Assembly: GCF_037976825.1 (NCBI RefSeq)
Contig: NZ_CP150269.1
Span: 4,167,501 to 4,231,500, forward strand
Direction of reading: 5' to 3'
DNA: 64,000 nucleotides
Origin: Paenibacillus sp. FSL K6-1330
Lineage (GTDB): Bacteria; Bacillota; Bacilli; Paenibacillales; Paenibacillaceae
Part shown: positions 43,700-53,364 of the stretch, piece by piece
Numbering within the stretch: position 1 is the stretch's first letter
Layout: the number at the start of each line of letters is the position of its first letter
Translations under genes and position numbers: made by a program
The notes under the pieces: model-generated
Database searches by the model: none
What the model was told of the DNA's origin: nothing
Seen by the model: the letters and a program-made list of their open reading frames with translations, nothing else

Positions 43700-43963
43700 T
43701 TACAGCACTTCTTCCAGCTTCTGTTTGATTTCGTTATTGTCAAAATAGTTGTTGACGATAACAATTTTGGCCGCATGACCTTGAAGGCTTTGTGCCAGTT
43801 CATTGCTTGTAATGATATAGTCGGCAGCGGTTCCGGATGCCGTGGAAACGTCCGTATGCTCCACGTCGGCATTTACTCCCATACCGCTCAGCACGTTCTC
43901 CACATTCATTCTCAAAATCAGACTCGTTCCTTGTCCAAGACCGCATACGCATAAAATTTTCAT
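43700..43963 (-). CDS. PTS EIIB component, ascorbate type
   Basis: This 87-aa protein has the phosphocysteine loop CVCGLGQGTS (C7 by alignment to UlaB). It receives phosphate from EIIA and gives it to the incoming substrate on EIIC. It overlaps the EIIA gene by 4 bp and lies 23 bp before EIIC. Confidence 0.93.
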   Translation of the reverse strand: MKILCVCGLGQGTSLILRMNVENVLSGMGVNADVEHTDVSTASGTAADYIITSNELAQSLQGHAAKIVIVNNYFDNNEIKQKLEEVL

Positions 43964-44403
43964 TGTTCGTTCCCCCTAATCAGTTGTTGGATTGTCTCTA
44001 CATCAGTTGCATTCATGAATTGTTCAATACTGCCCGGGCTGCTTAGCAAGGTGGTCAGCTTTCGCAGCATGGCGATATGCTCCGAACTTGAAGAGCCGCC
44101 GAGCGCAAATACAAGCTGTACCGGGTCGTTGGCCGCATGGCCGAATACGACCGGCTTCTTCAATTTAATCAGCGAGACGGACGCTTCATTCACCCCATCC
44201 TCTGCACGAGCATGCGGAAGTGCGATATGAGGTGCAAGAACAAAGTACGGACCTCTTTCACGGTAAGATTTCACCATGGCGTCGGCATAACGTTCTTCTG
44301 CCGCACCCGCTTTTACCAGCAGATCTCCTGCTAAGCGGATCGCTTCTTCAGCCGTCTTGGCCTCCACATCCAGCGCAATTAGTGACGATTCCAAAAATTT
44401 CAT
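43960..44403 (-). CDS. PTS EIIA component, mannitol/fructose-Ula type
   Basis: This 147-aa PTS EIIA type-2 domain has the phosphohistidine in HIALPHARAED (H64). The ATG at 44403 follows GGGAGAG six bases upstream; the TTG at 44418 would lie inside that site. It is the second gene of the operon, just after the PRD regulator. Confidence 0.92.
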   Translation of the reverse strand: MKFLESSLIALDVEAKTAEEAIRLAGDLLVKAGAAEERYADAMVKSYRERGPYFVLAPHIALPHARAEDGVNEASVSLIKLKKPVVFGHAANDPVQLVFALGGSSSSEHIAMLRKLTTLLSSPGSIEQFMNATDVETIQQLIRGNEQ

Positions 44404-44438
44404 TCTCATCTCTCCCAAGTCCGATATTCTAATCGATG

Positions 44439-46553
44439 CTAAAGACCGGTGTTTAATTGCTGCAGTATCTCTTCTTTCGTCTTGGCCTCTTTCAGACGGA
44501 TCAGGTTTTCCTTCTCCCTAAGCAGGATGGTCAGCTCCGACAGCGCTTTGAGGTGGGATTCACCGTCAATCGCCGCCAGTACCAGAATGATCTGAACTTG
44601 ATGCCTTGCTTCTTCTGAGAAGGCCACGGGTTGCTCCAGTCGCAGCAGACTGATTCCCAGCCGCCGGACACCATCCTGCGGCTTGCCATGCGCAATCGCG
44701 ATGCCTGGTGCAACGACGATGTAAGGGCCTAGCGCCTCCACTTTGGAAATCATCGCATCGATATAGACTTCATCGATGCGCCCATCCTTTAGCAGGGGTT
44801 CGGAGGCTTCGCGTATGGCGCTCCGCCAGTCGGCCGCTTCTCTTTTGATTTGGATCATCTGTCCAGTGATCAGATCCGATAATGATGGCTTGCGTGCTTC
44901 ACTCAGCCATGTTTTCCCAACAGACAAGTAGTGGTTAAGCTCCTCCGTAAGTCCTGCTTCATCCCTAACCGCGGCATATTTATGGACGATGTCCAGCAGC
45001 GCTTGAACCGAGTACGCCGGGGTCTTTGATTTACGGCCGGCAACCATGTTGACTTGGTTCAGCAGGTGTTCCTTATCCTTATCGCTGAGAATCGGATTCA
45101 CTAGGAGAACGGGCACTTTACTATCCGGCAGCGGTACCGTTGAGAAAATAAAATCAACATTCTCTTCATCAAACGACTCGTAATTCCGCAGCGAGAGTAC
45201 CGCTGTAATATCCACTGCCGAGAAGAGGTTCTCCAGCTGCGATTTCAACATTCGCGAAGCGGAAATGCCGTTGACGCAGACGATGGCGGCCTGTCTACGT
45301 ACAGCCGGCTTCGTGTTCTCTCTACGCAGCCAGCCGCCGAAATGCATGGCAAGGTATCCGATTTCGTTGTCGTCAAGTGGACGTCCAACCAGTTGTTCGA
45401 ACGGTGTCGCGGAGCGACGGGTCAGCTCGAATACTTCCCTGTACTTGGACAGGATATTTTCGAGCAGCGGATTTTCAAGCCCGAGTCCGTATATGATCCG
45501 GTAATAAGCCGGCTTCAAATGGACAAGCAGATTCTCCTCCATCGCTTCCCGGTTCGGCAGGAATACGCAGGCGTAACGCTGAAAATCATCTGTCATCTGT
45601 CTGGTCACTTGCCGAAGCTGCTTGAGCACTTCTTCGGATCCGGTCATCTGTTCCATCCGATTGACTCTCGCTCCCAGCAGATGCATCGTAAAGTAGCAGA
45701 TTTCTTCATCCGGGATAGAGACACCGAACATTTGGCCGAGACCTTCAGCAACCCCAGCGGCAACTTCATACTCTGGCATCCGCCGTAGCACGTTTCGTTC
45801 ATCTTCGTCTATTGAGATAAACTGCTCTTCCTGAATACGTCGTACATACAACAGGAAGCGTGCCGTCAAATGAAATAACATCTCGTCCGTCAAATCTACG
45901 CCCAGCGTTACTTCGCTATCCGAGATAAGGCGATACACCATCTTCAGGTGCCCCGACTTCATAGGGGGAAATAAGTTTCGGGCAAGATCCGGTCCCTCCG
46001 ATTCCGGTTTCCGGTTAAATACCTGCTCCCAGCCTGCATCGCCGAAAACCTGACCGAAATAATAGCTCAGGGCCTTCCGCTTGTCACGTTCCTCCCCATT
46101 TACGCCATAGCCCCACTTGCGATCGTAGGTTACCTTGAGCTTCGAGGTCTTCATGTCCGACCGGACCATATTCAAATCCTTGAGCACAGTCCCTCGGCTA
46201 ACCTGCAAAAGGTCCGTCAGATGATGAACAAAGAGCGGACCCTCTGCCGACAACAGATAGAGCGACATCCACGCCATTCTTTCCCGTGGGGACAAATAAT
46301 ACGGCTGTGCATGAGGCTTCCCGGTTGACTGCGGAAGACCGGCCCTGCTTTCATCAGGTAAATAATAGCCAACTGTCCTGACATATTTGACCGGCGGAAG
46401 ATGAATCGCTTTCAAGTAATCGTTTATTTTTTCCATATCATAATAAACGGTTCGTCTGGAGATACCGACCTTCTGCATCAGTTCTTCCAGCGATACATAA
46501 TCGGCCGCCTCATAAAGCAGCGTCAAAATCCGGGTACTTCTTTCGTCCAGAAT
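44439..46553 (-). CDS. BglG/MtlR-type PTS-regulated transcription activator
   Basis: This protein of about 704 aa has, in order, two N-terminal helix-turn-helix regions (LEELMQKVGISRRTVYYDME; LTDLLQVSRGTVLKDLNMV), two PRD domains (about 200-410), a GatB-like EIIB domain (AIVCVNGISASRML) and an EIIA type-2 domain at the end (VAPGIAIAHGKPQDGV). Phosphorylation of these histidines and cysteine normally couples activity to the cognate PTS. The family N-terminus (LDERSTRIL) requires translation from about 46553, but no ATG, GTG or TTG is in frame there. An ATT at 46553 lies ten bases after AAAGGAG. Either that rare start or a one-base frameshift is implied; the first standard codon is TTG at 46526. 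Confidence 0.88.
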   Translation of the reverse strand: MLDERSTRILTLLYEAADYVSLEELMQKVGISRRTVYYDMEKINDYLKAIHLPPVKYVRTVGYYLPDESRAGLPQSTGKPHAQPYYLSPRERMAWMSLYLLSAEGPLFVHHLTDLLQVSRGTVLKDLNMVRSDMKTSKLKVTYDRKWGYGVNGEERDKRKALSYYFGQVFGDAGWEQVFNRKPESEGPDLARNLFPPMKSGHLKMVYRLISDSEVTLGVDLTDEMLFHLTARFLLYVRRIQEEQFISIDEDERNVLRRMPEYEVAAGVAEGLGQMFGVSIPDEEICYFTMHLLGARVNRMEQMTGSEEVLKQLRQVTRQMTDDFQRYACVFLPNREAMEENLLVHLKPAYYRIIYGLGLENPLLENILSKYREVFELTRRSATPFEQLVGRPLDDNEIGYLAMHFGGWLRRENTKPAVRRQAAIVCVNGISASRMLKSQLENLFSAVDITAVLSLRNYESFDEENVDFIFSTVPLPDSKVPVLLVNPILSDKDKEHLLNQVNMVAGRKSKTPAYSVQALLDIVHKYAAVRDEAGLTEELNHYLSVGKTWLSEARKPSLSDLITGQMIQIKREAADWRSAIREASEPLLKDGRIDEVYIDAMISKVEALGPYIVVAPGIAIAHGKPQDGVRRLGISLLRLEQPVAFSEEARHQVQIILVLAAIDGESHLKALSELTILLREKENLIRLKEAKTKEEILQQLNTGL

Positions 46554-46906
46554 ACGGCATCAACTCCTTTGCCGTTAGTGTAGTGCCTTTTGCAATTTGA
46601 TTATACCCACAGGCAATTGATGAAAGACAGTTCAATTCATGGAGACCCTTTTGTGCAAAAATGAACTCAAGTGTTTTAAGTTAATCCCTCCCATAGCAAT
46701 CAAAAAAAGCCGCATACAATGCGGCTTTCAAAGTCTTTCATAACTTCTATCGTAGACCAGCAAAACTCTTTTCATTAAATAACTCGGCATACCGCTATCC
46801 CATCTCACTCGTTGAAAAAGAAGTATTGAGCTCATTTTCTAAAGTTGCTTTTTCAATACGCGTAACAAGAAATCAACATTAGGCATTCCATGTTCTTCCT
46901 GTCCAA
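46554..46906. other. Spacer between PTS operon and polysaccharide lyase
   Basis: This 350-bp spacer holds the lyase terminator (46701-46728) and presumably the promoter of the leftward PTS operon. No gene was seen. Confidence 0.4.
46701..46728 (-). terminator. Rho-independent terminator of the PL8 gene
   Basis: The nine-pair stem AAAGCCGCA/TGCGGCTTT with loop TACAA is followed leftward by TTTTTTTG. It lies about 180 bases past the lyase stop. Confidence 0.8.
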
Positions 46907-49900
46907 CTAAATCAATGCCTGTGCATGCTGAAGTAAGTAGCGTCCGGCATCGCTATGAACATGTTTGCCGCTCTGTGCTTGAATTTCATGGATGAAACTG
47001 TTCAATTCACCCTTGTCGAGCTTTTGTCTCAAGCTGTTTGCGATACCGTTGTTGTCAATCCAGCCGTCCTTCTCAAATCTTGTGACCATTCCTTTGAGCG
47101 ATTCGCTAGTCGCAGTCGTTTGAAAGTCCACACTGGCTCTTCCTATATTTCCTGCTGAATCGTAACCTGTAATTTCTAATGAATGACTGCCCAGTGAAAG
47201 TGTATAAAGCGGAATCGTTGCGCCTTGCTCCATAGGCTGTCCGTCAAGCAACAACGTTGTCTTCGTCTGATCGACTCCGGACAGATCATCGTGCACAACA
47301 AATTGCGGCAACAAGTCTTGATCTATACTGTAGCTTTCTGCTGCCGGATCGCCAACAATGATAAGTGGAGCCCCTGTATCCAGACTAAATGTAATCGTCT
47401 TTGCAGGCTCTGTGTTACCCGCATCACCCCTTGATTGATAGCTTATCGTATATTTACCGTCTTGACTGAATGTAACGGGTTCAGTGTATTCCTGCCATGA
47501 GCTGCCTCCGTCCAAGCTGTAAACCGATTCGGTTACCCCCGATAATTGATCCTTAGAGGCCAATGATAACGTTACAGGATGGACATACCAACCGTTGTGG
47601 CCGTCCGGCTGTTCCGGGGATAACGTGGCTATCGTGTCAGGCGGAACCGTATCCTGTCGTTCGAACAGAAGCACAGGCCGGTAAGCTGCATCCGTATGTT
47701 CCTTAGAGCCGTAAATAATCCAGCCGTTCGAGCCGTAGTTGGTCGTTTGAGCGAGTTGAACGGCGATCGTCCGTTCACCAACCAAGGCGGCATTCACTTG
47801 TGCGGTTACATCAATGCTTACGGGTGTTCCGGCTGCCGGGACGGTCCAGTTTCCGATCAGGCTGCCGGCAGCAGGCTTATTGTTCCAAGTAATGCCGTTT
47901 TCTGTCCATGTATGATTGCTTACTTCATAAGCGACGCCTTTTGTGTTGGCGAGTCCGGCACTTGTCGGAACCAGACGGATCTGCGCACTTTTAACTTGTT
48001 CCGGCAGCTGCGATAAATCAAATTTCAAATAAGAGTATCGGTGGTAGCCGGAGTTGGGATCGTTTTTAACGACCAATTGATCGGAAGAGCCAAAGTTGCT
48101 GTTTGCATAAGACCCGCTGCGAACGTAGGCATCATCGGAAGGTAAGATTGCATAACCAAGCGTTACGGATAATTCATTGGATGCGGCGCTTTCCATACCC
48201 GTGCTGTTAAGGGCTTTTATCGCAAAATAATACGTTGTCCCGCTGGAAAGGTCCGTGACCGTATACTGGTTGTTACCGCTGACTGCCGATATATCCACGG
48301 TTTTCGTATAACTGCCGGGCGCTGTACCATAATAAATGCGGTAGCCGGTAGCTCCGGCGCTGGCGTTCCATTTCAGCGTAGCTGAACCGGGTCCTGGCAA
48401 GGCTGCGATCAATTGAGGCGCCGCTGGCGGCGTCGTTGACCCTGTACTCAGCTTAGCCAGGAACGTTTTTCCAATCGCTCCTGCCGTATTCACTTCCAAT
48501 ATCGTAGTCGGAGAAAACTGTTTCACTGTAACGCCTGGATCAAGCAGCAGCGCGCCGGTTGTTGCACGGTGAAGTTCGACTTCAATGGTGCCACCGTTTG
48601 CTTTTGTCGGGTCTGAAACCCCGATTTGCAGCTCATTTCCGTTCTCGGCAATGGTGACGGATGCTTTCTTATTACTTGTCAAGTAATCTGCTCCGTTCAC
48701 TTGAACGGTTTCAATCGAATCCGTCCAAAAGTTTGCTCCGACCGCCATTTGATCCGTGGTATCCATGACCGCCTGTACGTTTCCTGTGTTTTTCAATACG
48801 GTGAAGCCAGGGTCTGCCGCATAGTCTTCTGCCTCAGTCGTCGACGCTCCCGGATAAACGGCATAAGCATAGGAGGCTTGCACCGGATCGACGCCGTGAT
48901 TCAGCGCGAGGCTTGCGTATTGTGCGGATACCATCTTATCGCTTCCATCGGTGTTTATATCCTTCCAGGATCCGGAACGCGTTTCACGGAGACCACGAAC
49001 TGTCGCTCCTCCAGGGAATACGTATGCGATATCCGATCCCGGTACGCTGCCAGACAGATGCGCCCACTGCACGCCTGTCATCGTTTCCGTCCACCCGGTC
49101 GTTGAAGGCTTAGCCGTTCCATCCACCGTCAACGTATTTGACCCGCTCTCATTCAGCTTCCGATTTTCAACGATCGTCTCTACAGCGCGACCTCCAGTAC
49201 TCGAAATGTCGGATCCGAGCGCTATATATTTATCGCCGAACAGAAACCATGACTTTTTGCCTGATAACGGAGTACCCGTATTTTTCGACATCGAAAATTC
49301 CATACCAACCGTTCCGTAAGGGCCATCAATCGATGAGCCTCCTACCCAATTCGACGTATTGAATTTAAAGCTGAAAGAGCCCACGCTGCTCGTAGAGCCG
49401 TCCGTAGTCGTTCCCGGCAATCTCACCGGATTGATCGTTGGCCAATAGGCTCCTGAAAACTGCGTCTGATCCGTGTTGTACAAATATGCGGCACCTGCGC
49501 CTTGCCACCATGGCTTGGAATTTTCGCCGTTACCATATTCAAAAGCAGAAATGCGCGTTGAGAACAAACCAAGCGCCAGTCCGAATTCAGGCCTTAAGTG
49601 TACGGCGCGATCCATACCAGCGAATATATGTGTATCGATCATATCGCCAGCGGGTTCAATGGATGGATCGCCCATCAATGCTTTTATTTTGCCGATACTG
49701 AAGATGGACAGCCCCTCCGTATAACTCGGGAACGTTGTATCCGACATCATTTGGCCTTTAGCAATTTGGCGTACCGTCGCAGCATCCCGAGCGTTCAGGC
49801 CGTCGGCCAGCATGACGAGTGAAGCCAAGATTTTCCGTCCCGCCTGATGATCCTGTGATGCTTCGCGCGATATCGCACGTCCTCGTACCGTATCCATCAT

Positions 49901-50848
49901 GGCGCCTTTATACAGAAAAGGGCGATACGCCTCTGTTACCCAACGAATGACATTAGCGATATTCGGGTCCGTAACGTCCCAACTCGAACCGCCAAGGAGG
50001 TACAGCAGCTTCGCCATGTCTTCGAGCAGAACGGCACCGTAGCTTCCTGTATACGCGACATAGTCATGTTGAATAAACGACCCATCCTCGTAAAACCCGT
50101 CCCTGCTCTGCACATACAACAACACCTGGCTGATCGCATCACGGCCTTGAGCCATCTTGGCATCCGTCTTATTCAGCACGCCGCGTAAAGAGACAATCAG
50201 CGCTTTATCAAGCCGATTCGCACCCGTTTCTTGGAGTGAAGGGGAATTTGTACGATAGGTTGGATCCGGAACGAATTTGTCCAATGCCTTCGTGTAGTTT
50301 GTTTTTTGCGTTGCGGACATTTGATCATAAATTAAAATCATCGCATCCGTCAGGTTCATCGGCACGCCGATCTCCCAATCCCACCAATTGCCCGTTTCAC
50401 CCTTCGTTTCGTTATATTTGTTAGCATACATCCAGTCCAGTCCACTCAGAATGTCAGCAGCTAGCTGCTCAGTTCCTTTCAGGGATGATCCTGTTGTAGC
50501 ATAGGCCAGTGCCATTTCCTTCAGCCTTACATAGTTGGATGAAATCGTACTGGAAACGCTCCAGTTCGCCAAATCACTCCACAAATAAGTTCGCCCGGCG
50601 TTTTTGTTCATCGCTGCCCAGTACTTGTTTGCGTTTGTTTCGATTAGACTGATTTTCGCTGCAATTTCCGGGTCGGACGTATCAATTGCCGTCCCCCCAG
50701 TCAAATATACATGCCACCTCTCCCTCAGCAAATCGTACTCGTCTGCAGCGGTTGATGCTTGTACTGGTCCGGCAAACAACAAAATGGGATACAGCACTAA
50801 ACTGGTAAGAAGAGAAACCACAGTGAATTTCCGCCAACGCAAGCTCAT
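46907..50848 (-). CDS. Secreted polysaccharide lyase family 8 (hyaluronate/chondroitin/xanthan lyase type)
   Basis: This 1313-aa protein has a signal peptide (to about 32) and an alpha/alpha toroid catalytic domain. N211, H261 (FIQHDY) and Y270 keep the 50- and 9-residue spacing of the Asn-His-Tyr triad of pneumococcal hyaluronate lyase. Beta domains follow to about 800, then a fibronectin III domain (about 810-905), a DNRLRE-type carbohydrate module (about 905-1080), an Ig-like OmpL47-type unit (about 1090-1160) and a C-terminal FIMAH-like domain (FEKDGWIDNNGIANSLRQKL). The ATG at 50848 follows AAGGAG by eight bases. It cleaves acidic polysaccharides by beta-elimination outside the cell; the polymer (hyaluronan, chondroitin or xanthan) is not resolved. 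It is monocistronic. Confidence 0.92.
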   Translation of the reverse strand: MSLRWRKFTVVSLLTSLVLYPILLFAGPVQASTAADEYDLLRERWHVYLTGGTAIDTSDPEIAAKISLIETNANKYWAAMNKNAGRTYLWSDLANWSVSSTISSNYVRLKEMALAYATTGSSLKGTEQLAADILSGLDWMYANKYNETKGETGNWWDWEIGVPMNLTDAMILIYDQMSATQKTNYTKALDKFVPDPTYRTNSPSLQETGANRLDKALIVSLRGVLNKTDAKMAQGRDAISQVLLYVQSRDGFYEDGSFIQHDYVAYTGSYGAVLLEDMAKLLYLLGGSSWDVTDPNIANVIRWVTEAYRPFLYKGAMMDTVRGRAISREASQDHQAGRKILASLVMLADGLNARDAATVRQIAKGQMMSDTTFPSYTEGLSIFSIGKIKALMGDPSIEPAGDMIDTHIFAGMDRAVHLRPEFGLALGLFSTRISAFEYGNGENSKPWWQGAGAAYLYNTDQTQFSGAYWPTINPVRLPGTTTDGSTSSVGSFSFKFNTSNWVGGSSIDGPYGTVGMEFSMSKNTGTPLSGKKSWFLFGDKYIALGSDISSTGGRAVETIVENRKLNESGSNTLTVDGTAKPSTTGWTETMTGVQWAHLSGSVPGSDIAYVFPGGATVRGLRETRSGSWKDINTDGSDKMVSAQYASLALNHGVDPVQASYAYAVYPGASTTEAEDYAADPGFTVLKNTGNVQAVMDTTDQMAVGANFWTDSIETVQVNGADYLTSNKKASVTIAENGNELQIGVSDPTKANGGTIEVELHRATTGALLLDPGVTVKQFSPTTILEVNTAGAIGKTFLAKLSTGSTTPPAAPQLIAALPGPGSATLKWNASAGATGYRIYYGTAPGSYTKTVDISAVSGNNQYTVTDLSSGTTYYFAIKALNSTGMESAASNELSVTLGYAILPSDDAYVRSGSYANSNFGSSDQLVVKNDPNSGYHRYSYLKFDLSQLPEQVKSAQIRLVPTSAGLANTKGVAYEVSNHTWTENGITWNNKPAAGSLIGNWTVPAAGTPVSIDVTAQVNAALVGERTIAVQLAQTTNYGSNGWIIYGSKEHTDAAYRPVLLFERQDTVPPDTIATLSPEQPDGHNGWYVHPVTLSLASKDQLSGVTESVYSLDGGSSWQEYTEPVTFSQDGKYTISYQSRGDAGNTEPAKTITFSLDTGAPLIIVGDPAAESYSIDQDLLPQFVVHDDLSGVDQTKTTLLLDGQPMEQGATIPLYTLSLGSHSLEITGYDSAGNIGRASVDFQTTATSESLKGMVTRFEKDGWIDNNGIANSLRQKLDKGELNSFIHEIQAQSGKHVHSDAGRYLLQHAQALI

Positions 50849-51170
50849 CACAATATCTCCTTCCAACTCTCAATTTAAACTACTGATTGATAACACCAGC
50901 ATCCTTTGGTATGAATTCCGTCTGTTGCATCACCCCCTTTCATGCGGCCATCCGCTATTCACAAGATCGAGAAAAAAGCCACGTTCAATCCCTCAGATAG
51001 CATGGTGGCGTCAAGACAACATTCTAAAAGAAAGAGGCAGATTGAATATGGCTCAGTATGAAAGGAAGAAAATTCGCAGCTTATTGTTAACTCTTTAGGA
51101 ACTCTATTTTCAGGATGAAGAGAAATTGCGTGGAAAAGGTAGTGAATCAGAACTCTACCCTATTGATATA
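50849..51170. other. Spacer without confident gene
   Basis: 320 bp upstream of the lyase gene. A rightward frame ending at 51098 contains WWRQDNILKERGRLNMAQYE, but it has no start with a ribosome site and is probably chance or an old remnant. The lyase promoter should lie here. Confidence 0.35.
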
Positions 51171-52139
51171 CTATCGATGAAGCTGAGCGACCGGCTTATG
51201 TATCGGTAATTCCGCGATAAGTCCGTCGCTCTGGCGGATCCATGTCTCGAACTGTCGTTCGCCCGCCTTTAATCGAATAACTCTTGCTCCCGTCGGAAAC
51301 TTATCCTTACGCACACCATCTACATAACTAACGTAACGAGTAGACCTCCCGTAGCAAAGACGTATGCCGTGGAGTGTCCCGCAATAATCGTTAGAGTGGT
51401 CATGTCCGACGAATGTGCCCATCACATCGCCCATCTCTACCATGGCGGTGAACAAGCCTGAATTTACCTTCGGCGAGCTGATCCATTCGCTGCAATGGCC
51501 CTCACACACTTTCGTCTTCCATACCTCATCGTATTCCGGCAGCGGAATATGGAAAAAAGCCAGTGCGGGCAAAGGCGCCCCGCCATTTCGCTCGGCCAAT
51601 TGCCGTGATTCGGATACATACCATTCGATTTGATCTCGGCGTATCCAGTCGTATCCGCCCACCGCTTCAATCGGTGAGTAATCGCCGCTATCGAGGAAAA
51701 ACAACGAGGCCGCTGGCTTCTCCGCCCGATCGTCAATCGTCAGCACATAGTTTCCCGCTCCGCTAACCCCCGGAGGATCCGGTTGGGCTACGCAATATTC
51801 ATGCAGGAGCTGCTCCTCATGCATTCTCTTTCGAGGCAAGCTCCCTTCCGAGTCATGATTGCCAAACACAGCCGCCCATGCTACGCGGTTTTCTTCAGCG
51901 ACAGCGACCGCACTTCGGAACGATTGAAGCGGATCTTTGCTTCTAGCACTTGCCGTTAAGTCGCCTGCAAACACAACAAGATCCGGCTGCTCAATTGCGA
52001 TGATTCTCTCCATCGTCGCCTTCGTCATCGAGTCGAGAAGCGGCGTCTCCGGATCCAGGTCCTCAGCGTCAATAAACTCTACATCAGAAAACTGTACGAT
52101 GACAAACGTTCCATCCTCACGAAACTTTAGCTTTTTCAC
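51171..52139 (-). CDS. Calcineurin-like metallophosphoesterase with altered first metal motif
   Basis: This protein of about 322 aa has the metallophosphoesterase motifs GDLT, FGNHDSE, FFHIPLPE and VGHDHSND. The first motif, normally D-x-H (as in QFTDLH), reads QFSDVEF, with glutamate for the metal-binding histidine (E21). GTG 52139 or the adjacent TTG 52142 have a GGGGCGGG site; ATG 52166 is an alternative. The gene overlaps the end of the MFS gene. It resembles the DCR2/purple acid phosphatase-like group. With a PhnP-like hydrolase and a carrier it probably belongs to a phosphoester-use module; the enzyme may be active with a different metal set. Confidence 0.83.
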   Translation of the reverse strand: MKKLKFREDGTFVIVQFSDVEFIDAEDLDPETPLLDSMTKATMERIIAIEQPDLVVFAGDLTASARSKDPLQSFRSAVAVAEENRVAWAAVFGNHDSEGSLPRKRMHEEQLLHEYCVAQPDPPGVSGAGNYVLTIDDRAEKPAASLFFLDSGDYSPIEAVGGYDWIRRDQIEWYVSESRQLAERNGGAPLPALAFFHIPLPEYDEVWKTKVCEGHCSEWISSPKVNSGLFTAMVEMGDVMGTFVGHDHSNDYCGTLHGIRLCYGRSTRYVSYVDGVRKDKFPTGARVIRLKAGERQFETWIRQSDGLIAELPIHKPVAQLHR

Positions 52140-53364
52140 CAAGGTATACCCGCCCCTTTGTCGCATATTCTTTCCAATACCATAACCCGATCAAAATGAA
52201 TACAGCAGCGCACGCCAAATACATTGATGTCACGCCATACTGCAAACCGACCACCCAATAAATCAATGTCGGACCGATCGCCGCCCCTAAATCGGTAGAT
52301 ACGGAATAAGCGGTCATGACTGTAATAACGGATGTGCTCTTCGCAGCGTCAGAAGCCATAGCGTCCATGATCGTACCCAGCGCAGTGCTTGTAATCATGA
52401 CGAAAATGACAATAACAATCCAAATACCGATCGGCAGCTGCCACGGAAGTAATGCGTAACCGGCTGCCGCACCCGCCAACGATAGCATAAATAAAGGCAG
52501 CCTTCCTCTCGGTCCATCCGTACGCTGTCCGAACCATCGAGCCAAGAACGGCTCCCAAGTACAGCGCAGCGCTGTCAATACGCCGCCTAAGGCCGTACTG
52601 CCAATGATCAATCCGAACCATGGTATCCCCGTTGGATAACTCGTATCGATAAGATACGTGAGTGTCGCGCCGAACACGGCGTGCAGTAATGATATAACTA
52701 ATCCGCTTAGAACGATTTTCTTCACCTGCAGCGACCACACCGTATTTATGTTACTACGAGTTAGTTCCATTTGATGTGTCCCGGAAGCTTTCCCTTGGTT
52801 TATGGATGCCGCGATCAACGGAAGTCCGACCAATGCCATCATGCCAAACCATATCGAGACAGACCGTAACCCGAAGAAGGGCACAAGCAACCCTCCAAAC
52901 AGTACGCCTACCAAGCTGCCAAGGCGCCACAACCCGTTATACGTTCCCATTAAGCACCCTCGATTCGTATCGTCGGAGTAGCGAATGACGGTCAAATACC
53001 CGCCCATTCGCATCAAGGACCACGCAATCCCCCACACCGCTCGCAAAGCTATCCAAAGAACGAATCCTTTGAAGATGCCGTATCCTACTGTGGTAAGCGC
53101 CGCTAACAAAACGGAGATGAACAGACCGGTTCGAAGCGACATCCGATGATACAGCCAGCCAATTACAGGATTCAGGGGCAGCCTTACTAGTCGATTTACA
53201 GACAACAGTACGCCTACCTGCCAAAGCGCGTCCAGTCCCGCTTCCTTCCAATACACTGGGAGGACAATGTACAGCATGGAATCGCCGAAGAGGGTTAGCG
53301 CGGTTACGATGCCGACAATCCTAATCTGGCGCTGTTCAATTGCGTTGCTGCTGTCACTCGTCAT
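52117..53364 (-). CDS. Major facilitator superfamily transporter
   Basis: This 415-aa carrier has 12 membrane segments and an MFS loop after segment 2 (GWLYHRMSLRTGLF). It overlaps the upstream PhnP-like gene by 4 bp (ATGA) and the downstream phosphoesterase gene by about 20 bp, so all three are coupled. The substrate is unknown; the context suggests a phosphoester or related organic anion. Confidence 0.9.
   Translation of the reverse strand: MTSDSSNAIEQRQIRIVGIVTALTLFGDSMLYIVLPVYWKEAGLDALWQVGVLLSVNRLVRLPLNPVIGWLYHRMSLRTGLFISVLLAALTTVGYGIFKGFVLWIALRAVWGIAWSLMRMGGYLTVIRYSDDTNRGCLMGTYNGLWRLGSLVGVLFGGLLVPFFGLRSVSIWFGMMALVGLPLIAASINQGKASGTHQMELTRSNINTVWSLQVKKIVLSGLVISLLHAVFGATLTYLIDTSYPTGIPWFGLIIGSTALGGVLTALRCTWEPFLARWFGQRTDGPRGRLPLFMLSLAGAAAGYALLPWQLPIGIWIVIVIFVMITSTALGTIMDAMASDAAKSTSVITVMTAYSVSTDLGAAIGPTLIYWVVGLQYGVTSMYLACAAVFILIGLWYWKEYATKGRVYLGEKAKVS

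Noticed and set aside
50604..51098. 164-codon rightward frame over the lyase start
   Set aside because: It begins antisense inside the PL8 signal-peptide region, and its tail has no start or ribosome site of its own.
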